From Methylobacterium sp. (lineage in GTDB: Bacteria; Pseudomonadota; Alphaproteobacteria; Rhizobiales; Beijerinckiaceae), in NCBI GenBank assembly GCA_020253445.1, contig JADCBP010000003.1:24632-88631 (forward strand): a stretch of DNA of 64,000 bases, given 5' to 3'. A program made the translations under genes and the position numbers. Below are positions 1-8,940 of the stretch, piece by piece (positions within the stretch are counted from its first letter, which is position 1; each line of letters begins with the position of its first letter). The notes under the pieces were generated by a model that saw only the letters and a list, made by a program, of their open reading frames with translations, did not search any database and was not told the DNA's origin.

Positions 1-837
1 GCGCACCACGTTCGGCGCACCCATCAGCACCTTCAGCCCTGCCTCATGGGAGGCTGCTGCTGCCTCCACCGTGGTGGGGAATTCGGCGATGTGCATGCCG
101 TCGGCGATCGCTTCCTCGACATGGTCGAGGGTGGCGTCGTCATGGCTGGCGAGGATCACGCCATGGCTCTGGCAGAGATCGACGATCGCGCGGCGATTGG
201 CCTGCGCGAATTGCGCGTGGATAGCGCGACGCCTGATGATCCGCTCGTTCATCTCGGCTTCTGATGCACCCCGCTTGCCGGCATAGTAGGACTTCCACTT
301 GGAAACATCGGTGAATTGCCGCTGGCCCGGCGTGTGATCCATCACCGAGACGAGCTTCAGTTGCGGATCGGTGAGGAAGGGCTGCATCTCCTCCACCACA
401 TCGGCGCAGGAGATTTCGCACCGCAGATGCACGAAATGCTCGGCGCGCGTGAGCCCCTTGTCCTTCGCAGCCGCAATGGCCCCGGCGAGCTTCTTCATGC
501 GCGCGCCGAATTTCTCGTCATCGTAATCGTTGCCGACGCGCAGGGCATCGAACACCGTGGTGATGCCTGCGCCGATCACCTGCGCATCATGCGCGAGCAC
601 GGCGGAAATCGCGGGCCATTCGACCTTGGGGCGCGGCATGAAATGCACCTCGAGATGATCCGTGTGCAATTCCACGAGGCCGGGCAGCAGGAAATCGCCG
701 CTGAAATCCACGCCCGCTTCCGGCGCGCGCCCCTCGCCGATCTCGACGATGCGCCCATCCTGCACCACCACAAAGCCGCGGAACTGGTGTTCGGCCGTGA
801 CGATCTCGGCATTGGAGAGAACGAGCGTTTCGCTCAT
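1..837 (-). CDS. phnM: PhnM, ribose 1-methylphosphonate 5-triphosphate diphosphatase (3' part missing)
   Basis: Amidohydrolase-family enzyme of the C-P lyase pathway. It removes pyrophosphate from alpha-D-ribose 1-methylphosphonate 5-triphosphate, making the 5-phosphate used by PhnJ. The visible 279 residues start [13 protein letters not shown]. They carry the amidohydrolase metal motif as HTDHLEVH (about residues 58-65) and later the [10 protein letters not shown] stretch typical of PhnM. The ATG overlaps the stop of the upstream hexapeptide gene by 4 bases, so translation is probably coupled. The gene runs off the left edge, and its C-terminal part and anything beyond it (phnN, phnP) are not visible. 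The family assignment is firm. Confidence 0.93.
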   Translation of the reverse strand, partial: MSETLVLSNAEIVTAEHQFRGFVVVQDGRIVEIGEGRAPEAGVDFSGDFLLPGLVELHTDHLEVHFMPRPKVEWPAISAVLAHDAQVIGAGITTVFDALRVGNDYDDEKFGARMKKLAGAIAAAKDKGLTRAEHFVHLRCEISCADVVEEMQPFLTDPQLKLVSVMDHTPGQRQFTDVSKWKSYYAGKRGASEAEMNERIIRRRAIHAQFAQANRRAIVDLCQSHGVILASHDDATLDHVEEAIADGMHIAEFPTTVEAAAASHEAGLKVLMGAPNVVR

Positions 838-1514
838 CGCGTGACCTCATGGGGCTGGTTTTCCTGACGATCGAGGAAGGCCTCGATGGACAGCGTGCGG
901 AAATCCTCGAGTGCGGCGCGCAGGCGGGCATGGCTCCAATCCCACCAGGCGAGGGCCTCGAGACGGGCGGCGATCTCTTCAGAAAAGCGGCGCCTTATCG
1001 GCTTCGCGGGCACGCCCGCGACGATGGTGTAGGGCTCGACATCGCGGCTCACGACCGCGCCGGCGCCGATGACTGCGCCATTGCCCACTGTCACTCCCGG
1101 CAGGATCGTGACGCCGTGGCCGAGCCAGACATCATGCCCGATGGTCACCTTATGCTCGCGCCGCCACTCGAAGAATTCGGCCTCAGCTTCGGCATCCGGC
1201 CAGTAATTCTCGGCGCGATAGGTGAAGTGGTGAAGCGTCGCCCGCCAGGTCGGGTGGTTCGGTGCGTTGATGCGGGCATGGGAGGCGATGTTCACGAACT
1301 TGCCGATCGTCGCGCACCAGATCTCGCCATCGCGCACCACGTAGGAATAATCGCCGATCGCGCTATCAGCGATCGTGCAACGCTCGTAGATCTCGGTGTA
1401 GCGGCCGAGCGTGGTGTTGCGCACGTCAGCGGTCGGATGAACGAGCGGCATCTCGGAGAGCTTGGTCTTGCGGATGGGCTTGATCTCGGCGCTGCCTTGT
1501 CTCTCGCTCATCAT
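834..1514 (-). CDS. Phosphonate-operon hexapeptide-repeat transferase
   Basis: A 226-residue left-handed beta-helix protein of the xenobiotic acetyltransferase type. Hexapeptide repeats run from about residue 35 to 185 (for example the stretches around IGDYSYV and [15 protein letters not shown]), and the C-terminal helix is typical of the subfamily found in phn operons. The family members in this position are usually called phosphonate metabolism protein; the acceptor is not established. Candidates are an aminoalkylphosphonate, or none if the fold is only structural. It lies between phnL and phnM with 4-base overlaps on both sides, which argues for a role in the same pathway. A second in-frame ATG at 1511 is an alternative start. 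Confidence 0.85.
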   Translation of the reverse strand: MMSERQGSAEIKPIRKTKLSEMPLVHPTADVRNTTLGRYTEIYERCTIADSAIGDYSYVVRDGEIWCATIGKFVNIASHARINAPNHPTWRATLHHFTYRAENYWPDAEAEAEFFEWRREHKVTIGHDVWLGHGVTILPGVTVGNGAVIGAGAVVSRDVEPYTIVAGVPAKPIRRRFSEEIAARLEALAWWDWSHARLRAALEDFRTLSIEAFLDRQENQPHEVTR

Positions 1515-2221
1515 GCGGCGATCTCCCGCATGGGCGAGAAGCGCGTGACATCGAGGATGCGATCCGCGACGCGCTCGCGCACATCCTGATCGTGAAAGAT
1601 GCCGAGAAAGGCCGTGCCTTGCGCCTTCCGCTCGGCGATCAGCGCGATCACCGCCTCGCGGTTCTTGGCATCCAGCGAGGCCGTGGGTTCGTCGAGGATC
1701 AGGAAGCGATGGTTGCCCGCGAAGCCACGCGCGATATTCACGCGCTGCTGCTCGCCGCCGGAGAAGGTGGCCGGCGGCAGGTTCCAGAGCCGTTCCGGCA
1801 GGTTGAGATGGGCGAGGAGACGGCCCGCGCGCTCACGGGCCTCATCGGGCGGGAACCCTGCGGCACGCGCCGCTTCGGCTACGATTTCCAGCGCCGGCAC
1901 ACGCGGAATAACCCGCAGGAACTGGCTGACATAGCCCATCATGTGCCGCCGCAACGCGATGATCGCGCCGGGCGAGGCGGTGACCACATCCACCCTCTTC
2001 TCGCCATCATCGAGGATGATCGCACCGGAATTCGCGAGATAATTCCCGTAGATCGCCTTGAGGATGGAGGATTTGCCGGCACCTGACGGACCGCCGAGCA
2101 CGACGCATTCACCCGGCAGCACGATGAAATCCACGCCCTCGACCACCGGCAGGTGCTTGCCGCCGTGGAGATGCAGGTGAAACGCCTTCGCGAGGCCGGA
2201 GACTTGCAGAACAGGGTTCAT
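1511..2221 (-). CDS. phnL: PhnL, C-P lyase ABC-type ATP-binding protein
   Basis: Non-transport ABC ATPase that joins the C-P lyase core with PhnK. Visible motifs are Walker [11 protein letters not shown] (about residues 49-58), signature [14 protein letters not shown], Walker B RFLILDEP and the H-loop HDQ. I placed the start at the ATG that gives [12 protein letters not shown], because family members begin this way and an AGGG lies 5 bases upstream. A GTG at 2233 is an in-frame alternative that would restore a 4-base overlap with phnK. The protein is about 236 residues, the usual length. It belongs to the phnG-M transcription unit. Confidence 0.93.
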   Translation of the reverse strand: MNPVLQVSGLAKAFHLHLHGGKHLPVVEGVDFIVLPGECVVLGGPSGAGKSSILKAIYGNYLANSGAIILDDGEKRVDVVTASPGAIIALRRHMMGYVSQFLRVIPRVPALEIVAEAARAAGFPPDEARERAGRLLAHLNLPERLWNLPPATFSGGEQQRVNIARGFAGNHRFLILDEPTASLDAKNREAVIALIAERKAQGTAFLGIFHDQDVRERVADRILDVTRFSPMREIAA

Positions 2222-2229
2222 CATGGCCC

Positions 2230-3015
2230 TCACGCGGCGAGCACGGACGAGACGAGAAGCTGGGTGTAGGCCTCCTGCGGATCATCGAGCACGCGATCCG
2301 TCAGGCCCGCCTCGATCACATGGCCGTCCTTCATCACGAGGATGCGATGCGACAGGAGCCGCGCGACCGAGAGATCATGCGTGACCAGCACCACCGCGAG
2401 GCCAAGATCGGCCACGAGGCCGCGGATGAGATCGAGCAGGCGCGCCTGCACCGAGACATCGAGCCCGCCGGTCGGCTCGTCCATGAAGACGAGGCGCGGA
2501 TGCGTGACGAGATTGCGCGCAATCTGCAGGCGCTGGCGCATGCCGCCGGAGAATTGCGTCGGCTTGTCGTCGATGCGGGAGATGTCGATTTCCACGCGGC
2601 TCAACCAGCCCTGCGCCGTTTCGCGGATGCGCCCATAATGCCGGTCGCCCACGCCCATCAGCCGCTCGCCGATATTGCCGCCGGCGGAAACGCCCATCCT
2701 GAGGCCATTGCGCGCATCCTGATGCACGAAGCCCCAATCGGTGCGGGCGAGAAATCGCCTTTCGGCCTCGGTGAGATCGAGCAGGTTTTTCGTTTCGCCA
2801 TCGCGCATGCGATAGCGCACGGCACCGGCATCTGGGGCCAGTTGGCCCGAAAGCAGGTTCAGCAGCGTCGTCTTGCCGGAGCCGGATTCGCCCACGATCG
2901 CCAGCACCTCGCCGGGTTCAAGAGCGAAGCTCACATTCCGGCAGCCGATGCGCAGGCCGTAGAATTTCGAAAGTCCCTCGGCCACGAGAAGCGGAGAAGC
3001 AGAAAGATTGGTCAT
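2230..3015 (-). CDS. phnK: PhnK, C-P lyase ABC-type ATP-binding protein
   Basis: ATPase subunit that binds the PhnGHIJ core near PhnJ. The 261-residue protein shows Walker A GESGSGKTT (residues 42-50), a signature FSGGMRQRLQIARN, Walker B RLVFMDEPTGGLD and the H-loop VTHDLS. The start at 3015 overlaps the phnJ stop by 4 bases (ATGA); a longer upstream reading frame exists but enters phnJ and is rejected. It resembles oligopeptide-type ATPases, but there are no permease partners next to it, and position and order identify it as PhnK. Confidence 0.94.
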   Translation of the reverse strand: MTNLSASPLLVAEGLSKFYGLRIGCRNVSFALEPGEVLAIVGESGSGKTTLLNLLSGQLAPDAGAVRYRMRDGETKNLLDLTEAERRFLARTDWGFVHQDARNGLRMGVSAGGNIGERLMGVGDRHYGRIRETAQGWLSRVEIDISRIDDKPTQFSGGMRQRLQIARNLVTHPRLVFMDEPTGGLDVSVQARLLDLIRGLVADLGLAVVLVTHDLSVARLLSHRILVMKDGHVIEAGLTDRVLDDPQEAYTQLLVSSVLAA

Positions 3016-3905
3016 TCGGCAGCCTCCGTCACGGGCGTGCCGAGAGTGCCGACATGGCCCTCGGCGCGACGCGTTTCGCAATGGTGGGTGTCGGAGCAGA
3101 CGAACATCCTGCCGCCGCGATCATCCGTGATGACCTCGTCGAGATAGCTGTCGGTCGCGCCACAGAGCGCGCAGGGCTGGTCGAATTTCGTTGCCTCGAA
3201 GGGGTGATCCTCGAAATCGAGGCTCACCACCTTTGTGTGCGGCGGGATGGCGTAGATCCGCTTCTCGCGCCCCGCGCCGAAGAGCTGCAAGGCGGCGCTC
3301 TCGTGCATTTTGGGGTTGTCGAATTTCGGGATGGGCGAGGGGTCCATCACGTAGCGATCGGCCACCAGCACCGGATAGGCATAGGTCTTCGCGATATGCC
3401 CGTGCTGGGCGATATCCTCGTAGAGCCGCACATGCATCAGGCCATATTCGGCGAGGGCATGCAGCGTGCGTGTCTCGGTCTCGCGCGGCTCAAGAAAGCG
3501 CAGCGGCTCGGGGATCGGCACCTGATAGACCAGAACCTGATGAGCCTGAAGCTTCGCCTCGGGAATGCGGTGGCGGGTCTGGATGACCGTCGCCTTCTCG
3601 GTTTCTGTCGTGGTTTCCACACCGGCCGTCTTCTCGAAGAACTGGCGGATGGAGACGGCGTTGGTCGTGTCATCCGCGCCCTGGTCGATCACCTTCAGCA
3701 CGTCGGTGGGTCCGAGGATCGCTGCCGTCACCTGCACGCCGCCGGTGCCCCAGCCATAGGGCATGGGCATTTCACGGCTCGCGAAGGGCACCTGGTAGCC
3801 GGGAATGGCGATCGCCTTGAGGATCGCGCGGCGGATCATCCTTTTCGTCTGCTCGTCGAGATAGGCGAAGTTGTATCCGCGATAGTTTTCGGCTGTCCGG
3901 CTCAT
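3012..3905 (-). CDS. phnJ: PhnJ, radical SAM C-P lyase
   Basis: Catalytic subunit that cleaves the carbon-phosphorus bond of 5-phosphoribosyl 1-alkylphosphonates with an iron-sulfur cluster and S-adenosylmethionine. The 297-residue protein has the PhnJ cysteine spacing CX2CX21CX5C: Cys245, Cys248, Cys270 and Cys276. The glycine-rich stretch near residues 51-57 (GWGTGGV) is where the glycyl radical is expected in the family. The start (MSRTAENYRG) overlaps the phnI stop by 4 bases. All residues I can check are intact, so the enzyme is probably functional. Confidence 0.96.
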   Translation of the reverse strand: MSRTAENYRGYNFAYLDEQTKRMIRRAILKAIAIPGYQVPFASREMPMPYGWGTGGVQVTAAILGPTDVLKVIDQGADDTTNAVSIRQFFEKTAGVETTTETEKATVIQTRHRIPEAKLQAHQVLVYQVPIPEPLRFLEPRETETRTLHALAEYGLMHVRLYEDIAQHGHIAKTYAYPVLVADRYVMDPSPIPKFDNPKMHESAALQLFGAGREKRIYAIPPHTKVVSLDFEDHPFEATKFDQPCALCGATDSYLDEVITDDRGGRMFVCSDTHHCETRRAEGHVGTLGTPVTEAAE

Positions 3906-4999
3906 TCCGCGGCCTCCGGGTGGGTGTTGCGCGAGGTGAGCTCGCGGCGCATCTGCCGGAGCAGCGCGAGTTCGGCCTGGAAATCGACGTAATGCGGCAG
4001 TTTCAGGTGCTCGACGAAGCCGGTCGCCTGGATGTTGTCGGAGTGCGAGAGCACAAACTCCTCGTCCTGCGCCGGGCTCGTGCGCTCCTCGCTGAGTTCG
4101 TCCGCCCGAAGGGCGCGATCCACCAGTGCCATCGACATGGCGCGCCGCTCGCAATGGCCGAAGGAGAGGCCGTAGCCGCGCGTGAATTTGGCGGGCTCGG
4201 TGAGCGAACCCTTGAACTGGTTCACCATCTGGCATTCGGTGAGCGTGACCTCGCCGAGGGCGACCGTGAGGCCGAGTTCGGGGATCTCGAATTCCACCTC
4301 CACCTCGCCCATGCGGATTTCGCCCACGAAGGGATGGTTGCGGCCATAGCCGCGCTGGGTGGAATAACCGAGCGCCAGCAGGAAACCCTCATCGCCACGC
4401 GCGAGGTTCTGCAGGCGCAGATCGCGTTCCGCCGGGAATGCGAGGGGCTCGCGCGTGAGGTCACCCACGGGCTTGGCCGGATCGGTCGGCGGGTTGCGTT
4501 CGATCAGGTCATCCTGCGCGATAAGGTCCGTCACGCGTGGGAAGCGCTCTTCCGGGTCGACTGGCGCCGTGACCGGCGCGGCAGGCTCACCCTCCGCTGC
4601 CAGCGCGAAATCGAGCAGTCGATGCGTGTAATCGAAGGTCGGGCCGAGAACCTGCCCGCCCGGCAGATCCTTGTAGGTGGAGGAAATGCGCCGGCGGATC
4701 GCCATCGCGCCCGTATCGAGCGGCACGGAGAAGCCAAAGCGCGGCAGGGTCGTGCGATAGGCGCGGATGAGGAAGATCGCCTCGATGAGATCGCCACGCG
4801 CCTGTTTGATCGCGAGAGATGCAAGCCCGCGATCATAGAGCGAGCCCTCGCTCATCACGCGATCGACCGCCAGGCTCAGTTGCTGCTCGATCTGGTCCGT
4901 GCCGATCTCCGGCACTTTGCGATCGCCGCGCCGCTCGTGTTCGAGCAGCCGATGGGCATTGGCGATGGCGCGTTCGCCACCTTTCACAGCGACATACAT
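3902..4999 (-). CDS. phnI: PhnI, C-P lyase core subunit (nucleosidase)
   Basis: Subunit of the PhnGHIJ core that, in Escherichia coli, displaces adenine from ATP to attach ribose 5-triphosphate to the phosphonate. The 365-residue protein starts MYVAVKGGERAI, a well-conserved PhnI N-terminus, and keeps the family stretches GYGLSFGHCERRAMSMAL and HVDFQAELAL-like C-terminal region. The start codon shares a base with the phnH stop (TGATG), so the genes are translationally coupled. A longer upstream reading frame covers phnH antisense to nothing useful and was rejected. Confidence 0.95.
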   Translation of the reverse strand: MYVAVKGGERAIANAHRLLEHERRGDRKVPEIGTDQIEQQLSLAVDRVMSEGSLYDRGLASLAIKQARGDLIEAIFLIRAYRTTLPRFGFSVPLDTGAMAIRRRISSTYKDLPGGQVLGPTFDYTHRLLDFALAAEGEPAAPVTAPVDPEERFPRVTDLIAQDDLIERNPPTDPAKPVGDLTREPLAFPAERDLRLQNLARGDEGFLLALGYSTQRGYGRNHPFVGEIRMGEVEVEFEIPELGLTVALGEVTLTECQMVNQFKGSLTEPAKFTRGYGLSFGHCERRAMSMALVDRALRADELSEERTSPAQDEEFVLSHSDNIQATGFVEHLKLPHYVDFQAELALLRQMRRELTSRNTHPEAAE

Positions 5000-5583
5000 C
5001 AGCGCGCCTCCCCAAGGATGCGCGTGGAGCGCGGCAGGCCGAGAACGGCCTCGTTGGTCGTGAAGAGGAGGTCGACTCCGAGCGGAGCGCGCGCGGCATT
5101 CGCGGCCCATTGCGCGATGAAATCCGCCGGAAGGCCGGGGATTGCGAGTTCGCGCGTGCCCGGAATGCCCGGTCCGTCGATCGCGAGCGTGGGACCACCT
5201 GCGAGGCTTTCGACCTTCAGGATGATTGTTGTCGAGCGATCGGGATATTCCGGCGTGCCCTGCGCGTAGCGCGCGAGATCCAGCGCGTCATGGGCGCAAT
5301 CGACGAAGGCGAAGTCGGCTTCATCAGCCCGGTCCGCGAGCCGCGACCCGGTATGGAAGGTGATGTCGCTTTCCGCCGCTGCAAGGCTCGGCGAGAGGTG
5401 GTAGCGCACTTCGAAATCGAGCAGGCTGAGCGCAATCGCGCGGGCCACGGGGCCAAGGGGCGAAGCCTCCCCCACCATCGCGCCAGAGGGCACGATGCAG
5501 CCAGGCTCGGCCAAAGCCTGCATCACGGCACGGAACGCCGCCTGCTGGTCGAGAACGGGATTTGGGAAACCGGCGAGGCTCAT
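4999..5583 (-). CDS. phnH: PhnH, C-P lyase core subunit
   Basis: Small structural subunit of the PhnGHIJ core complex, 194 residues, close to the usual length. The N-terminus MSLAGFPNPVLDQQAAFRAVM and the later GTRELAIPGLP stretch are typical of PhnH, which has a PLP-transferase-like fold without cofactor. It lies 2 bases after phnG and overlaps phnI by one base. Together with G, I and J it forms a complete core in this operon. Confidence 0.94.
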   Translation of the reverse strand: MSLAGFPNPVLDQQAAFRAVMQALAEPGCIVPSGAMVGEASPLGPVARAIALSLLDFEVRYHLSPSLAAAESDITFHTGSRLADRADEADFAFVDCAHDALDLARYAQGTPEYPDRSTTIILKVESLAGGPTLAIDGPGIPGTRELAIPGLPADFIAQWAANAARAPLGVDLLFTTNEAVLGLPRSTRILGEAR

Positions 5584-5585
5584 CC

Positions 5586-6053
5586 TCAGCCCTCCGCACG
5601 CACGAGAGTGAAGAAATCGACGCGCGTGGCCGCAGTTTCGGCGCGCTTGCGCTGCGCTTCCTCCTGAAGGCGCTGGCGGATGGGTGCGAGCACCGCGCGC
5701 TCCACCATCTCGCGATCCGCTTCGCGCTGCGCGAGCGCCTCGAGGATCGCCGCCTGCTCCGCGCGCGTCGGGTCACGGCCGAGGAACTGGCCGTAGCCAC
5801 GCTCGCCGGTCTCGAGTTCCACCACGGCGCGCGTCACGGTTGCTTCGCCAAGGTTGAAGGGGGCGCCATCCCCGCCCATGCGACCGCGCAGCATCACGAG
5901 GCCGATTTCCGGCGCGCGAATGGTGGCAAAAGCGAGGTTCGGCCAATGGGCGCTCAAGGGCAGGGCGAGTTCCTTGCGCGTCGCGCGGGCCAGCAGGGCC
6001 ATGGTCGCAGCGCGGGGATCAGGGTTTGGCCTTGCGGCCTCGGCATCGGGCAT
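5586..6053 (-). CDS. phnG: PhnG, C-P lyase core subunit
   Basis: First gene of the phnGHIJKL-M unit. The 155-residue protein is the partner of PhnI in forming ribose 1-alkylphosphonate 5-triphosphate. Recognisable PhnG features include the N-terminal stretch RAATMALLARATR and the central NLGEATVTRAVVEL. It follows a gap of 89 bases after phnE2 that contains a four-unit Pho box about 47 bases before the start, so this gene probably opens its own transcript rather than depending only on read-through from phnCDE. Confidence 0.93.
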   Translation of the reverse strand: MPDAEAARPNPDPRAATMALLARATRKELALPLSAHWPNLAFATIRAPEIGLVMLRGRMGGDGAPFNLGEATVTRAVVELETGERGYGQFLGRDPTRAEQAAILEALAQREADREMVERAVLAPIRQRLQEEAQRKRAETAATRVDFFTLVRAEG

Positions 6054-6099
6054 TTCACGTCATCCGATCAGTCAGGATGGCTGCTCTTCCACCCCGCGG

Positions 6100-6139
6100 A
6101 TGACGTGCCGATGATGCTGCGATGACGCTTCGGTGACAG
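6100..6139 (-). promoter_or_regulatory. Tandem Pho box (four half-sites) before phnG
   Basis: On the plus strand, ATGACG, ATGATG, ATGACG and GTGACAG begin at 6100, 6111, 6122 and 6133, exactly 11 bases apart. Read on the minus strand they give CTGTCAC-N4-GCGTCAT-N4-GCATCAT-N4-ACGTCAT. The PhoB consensus is two CTGTCAT half-sites with the same 11-base period. The block ends about 47 bases upstream of the phnG start, a suitable place for PhoB activation. The last unit touches the 3' end of phnE2. Confidence 0.8.
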
Positions 6140-6142
6140 CGC

Positions 6143-6997
6143 TCAGGCTTCAGCGCGCCGGAGGCCGATGAGCCGCGTACGCAGCCGCGAGGAGAAGAAA
6201 TCGATTACCGCCACCGTCGCGAGGATCATCAGGATGATGAAGGCCACGCGATCCCATTCGTAGGTGCGGATCATCTCCGCGAGATGGAGCCCGATGCCGC
6301 CCGCCCCCACGATGCCGATGATGGTGGCTGAGCGCGTGTTCGATTCGAAATAGTAGAGCGTCTGGCTGATCAGCACGGGCATCACCTGCGGCAGCACGCC
6401 GAAGCGCATGACATGCAGGCGATTGCCGCCGGTGGAGGTGACACCCTCGGCCGGTTTGCGATCCGTCGCCTCGATGGCTTCCGAGAATAGCTTCGTGAAG
6501 GAGCCGATATCGCTGGTCATGATGGCGAGCACGCCCGCGAAGGGGCCGAGCCCCACCACATTGATCCAGATGAGCGCCCAGATCAGCGTATCCACCCCGC
6601 GAATGGTGTCGGAGAAGCGGCGCGTGAGGAAACGCATCGCCCATCCGCCGATCATGCCCTGCGCGGCCAGGAAGCCGAGCGGCAGCGCGATGATCGCCGC
6701 GAGCAGGGTGCCGAGGAAGGCGATGGCAACCGTCTCTCCGAGCGCCTTGAAGAAGGTTGCCGCAGAGCCACCGGCTGACGGTGGGACCATGAGGCCGAGG
6801 AAGGTCGCGAGCTGCGCCATGCCGCTGCCCAGCCGGGCGAAGGAGAATTCCAGGCGGGCGAAAGCGAAGATCGCGACGCCGACCATTCCGGCCACGACAA
6901 GGCTCGTGATGATCCGCGTTTTCAGCGACGGCCGGATTAGACCCGGATGGTTCCGCCGCGCTGAATCGCGGTCGAGAAGCGAGGCTTTCGGGTTCAT
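6143..6997 (-). CDS. phnE2: PhnE-type phosphonate ABC permease, second copy
   Basis: Inner-membrane permease of the phosphonate importer, 284 residues. Several hydrophobic segments are evident, including residues 30-50, and the cytoplasmic loop motif for the ATPase lies near RKPAEGVTSTG...HVMRFGVLPQV. The start overlaps the end of the first phnE gene by 4 bases. Many alphaproteobacteria carry two unequal PhnE proteins that pair as a heterodimer, and the two copies here are clearly diverged, which supports that reading. Confidence 0.92.
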   Translation of the reverse strand: MNPKASLLDRDSARRNHPGLIRPSLKTRIITSLVVAGMVGVAIFAFARLEFSFARLGSGMAQLATFLGLMVPPSAGGSAATFFKALGETVAIAFLGTLLAAIIALPLGFLAAQGMIGGWAMRFLTRRFSDTIRGVDTLIWALIWINVVGLGPFAGVLAIMTSDIGSFTKLFSEAIEATDRKPAEGVTSTGGNRLHVMRFGVLPQVMPVLISQTLYYFESNTRSATIIGIVGAGGIGLHLAEMIRTYEWDRVAFIILMILATVAVIDFFSSRLRTRLIGLRRAEA

Positions 6998-7878
6998 CGG
7001 CGCTGCTCCCCGGCAATCAGGCGGTGGCGGATGCGTTCGGTCACAAGGTCGATCACCATCACGGTCGCGATGATGAGCAGAAGAATGGCCGAGACATCCG
7101 AGTAGTAGAATTTGCGCACGGCCTCGATCAGCTCCTGGCCGATGCCGCCTGCGCCAACGAAGCCCATCACGGATGCCCCGCGCACGTTGATTTCAAAGCG
7201 CAGCAGGCTGTAGCTCGCGAAATTCGAGAGCACCTGCGGCACGGCCGCGTAGCGGATCACCTGCCAGCGGCTGGCCCCCGTGGCAATGGCGCCATCCACC
7301 GGTTTCATGTCGATGTTCTCGACCACTTCCGCGAAGAGCTTGCCGAGCGCGCCAAAGGTGTGGATCGCGATCGCGAGCACGCCCGGCATGGGGCCGAGCC
7401 CGAAGGCCACCACGAAAATGAGCGCGAAAACGAGTTCCGGAACCGTGCGGCAGAATTCCAGCACGCGCCGTGCGACGAAGCGTGTCGTGCTGTTCGGCGA
7501 GAGGTTCGAGGAGGCCGCGAAACAGGCAAGGAAGGCCGCCACCGCGCCCAGAAGCGTGCCGAGATAGGCAATCAGCAGCGTATCGCCGATATGGATGAGC
7601 CACTTCTTCCAGCCCCAGAACCATTCGGCGGGGTCGGTCAACACGAATTGCCCGTTATCGAGGTAGAAAATACGGCCGATATAGCTCGTGAGCTGGTGGA
7701 TATTGCCTGCGAATTTCCCCGGATCGACCTCCGCGACATGGCTCGCGACGAGGACCAGCACCAGCAGGATGGCAAGGCTGAACAGGCTCGCGCGGCGCTT
7801 CGCGGCCTGCTCGCGATCATAGGCGGCGAGATGGGGCGCGATCTGGCTCGGGGGGAGGCGGGTGACAGCCGTGGCCAT
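6994..7878 (-). CDS. phnE1: PhnE-type phosphonate ABC permease, first copy
   Basis: Inner-membrane permease, 294 residues, with a hydrophobic segment near residues 32-50 and further spans after residue 85. The ATPase-contact loop appears as KPVDGAIATGASRWQVIRYAAVPQV. It follows phnD after 123 bases that hold a hairpin with a run of T, so it may be expressed less than the binding protein. It overlaps the second permease gene by 4 bases and probably forms a heterodimer with it. Confidence 0.93.
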   Translation of the reverse strand: MATAVTRLPPSQIAPHLAAYDREQAAKRRASLFSLAILLVLVLVASHVAEVDPGKFAGNIHQLTSYIGRIFYLDNGQFVLTDPAEWFWGWKKWLIHIGDTLLIAYLGTLLGAVAAFLACFAASSNLSPNSTTRFVARRVLEFCRTVPELVFALIFVVAFGLGPMPGVLAIAIHTFGALGKLFAEVVENIDMKPVDGAIATGASRWQVIRYAAVPQVLSNFASYSLLRFEINVRGASVMGFVGAGGIGQELIEAVRKFYYSDVSAILLLIIATVMVIDLVTERIRHRLIAGEQRR

Positions 7879-7955
7879 GATGTTGCTCTTGAAGGTGCCG
7901 CTGGACGGGCTCGTTCGGGTTGAAAATCACGGGCGCGAAGACATTATCGGCGCGC

Positions 7956-7987
7956 GAAAAAGGCCGGGGCGAACCCCGGCCTCGCGT
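7956..7987 (-). terminator. Hairpin plus T-run between phnD and phnE1
   Basis: A perfect 9-base stem (AGGCCGGGG at 7961-7969 and CCCCGGCCT at 7974-7982) with a 4-base loop. Read on the minus strand, the stem is followed by five T. It has the form of an intrinsic terminator but lies inside the operon. It most likely limits read-through and protects the upstream phnD message, giving more binding protein than permease. Confidence 0.7.
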
Positions 7988-8001
7988 CCGTCAGTCTGGC
8001 G

Positions 8002-8910
8002 TTACGAGCCCTTCTTGCGCAGCGAATCCACGAACTTCTGCAGATCCTCCGTCACCTTGTAGTCGGAATGCTTCGCCGGTGCGAAGCCGGGCGACTTGCC
8101 ATCCGTGAGGCGCTTGAAGGCGTCCGGCGCCTTGTTCGGCGCATCGAAGAAGGCCTTTGCGATCGCGGCCTTGAGGTCGGCTGGAAGGCTCGTCAGCACG
8201 GCATAGGGCGAACCGGGGATCTTCTCGGAGCGGAAGACGATCTTGAAATCGTCCTTCTTCACCATGCCCTTGTTCGCCATGCGCGAGAGGTTGGAATCCT
8301 CTTCTGAATTCCACCAGTTGAAGGCGAGATCGCAGGTGCCCTGCTGCACGGCCATCACCGCATTCTCGTGGCTTCCGGCATTCGTCACCTTGGCGAAGAA
8401 CTTGGCCGGGTCGATGTTCATCTTGTGCATCTGGAAGAGCGGCACATTGTTGCCCGAGGTCGAGTTCGGATCGACAAGGCAGAGGTTCTTGCCCTTGAAA
8501 TCATCGAGCTTCGTGCCGGTGGCTTCCTTCTTGGCATAGGCGACCGCAAAGTACCCGGTCGAGCCATCCGCCGCGCGCATCGTGGCGAAGGCCTCGACGC
8601 CGCCATTCGAGACGGTGTGGGCGCGCACATAGGAAGACGGGCCGTAATCACCGATATGGATGGTGCCGGCACGCTGGCCCTCGATCACCGCCGCGTAATC
8701 CGCCGCGATGCGCAGCGTGACCTTCACGCCTAGTTCGCGCGAGAGATATTCCATGAAGGGACCGAAGCGCTCGGTCACGCCCGAGGCGTTCTCGGCGGGA
8801 ACGGTGGCATAGACGATTTCGGGGTATTTGGCCTTCCAGTCCTGCGCGAAGGCGGGAGCGGCAAGGCTGATCAAGGCGGCAACAAGCACCGCACGACGGG
8901 GAAGCGTCAT
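8002..8910 (-). CDS. phnD: PhnD, phosphonate ABC substrate-binding protein
   Basis: Periplasmic binding protein, 302 residues, with a signal peptide of about 22 residues ending AAPAFA. The mature part has the PhnD features: an N-terminal stretch on the theme of PEIVYATVPAENASG, and the central SGYFAVAYAKK and DPNSTSGNNVP regions that form the phosphonate site. It is the second gene of phnCDE. It is clearly diverged from the other PhnD-like protein in this window (14805-15683), which belongs to a sensory system. Confidence 0.94.
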   Translation of the reverse strand: MTLPRRAVLVAALISLAAPAFAQDWKAKYPEIVYATVPAENASGVTERFGPFMEYLSRELGVKVTLRIAADYAAVIEGQRAGTIHIGDYGPSSYVRAHTVSNGGVEAFATMRAADGSTGYFAVAYAKKEATGTKLDDFKGKNLCLVDPNSTSGNNVPLFQMHKMNIDPAKFFAKVTNAGSHENAVMAVQQGTCDLAFNWWNSEEDSNLSRMANKGMVKKDDFKIVFRSEKIPGSPYAVLTSLPADLKAAIAKAFFDAPNKAPDAFKRLTDGKSPGFAPAKHSDYKVTEDLQKFVDSLRKKGS

Positions 8911-8940
8911 GTTCAGATCCTTCTTCGAGGAGGGGAAAGT

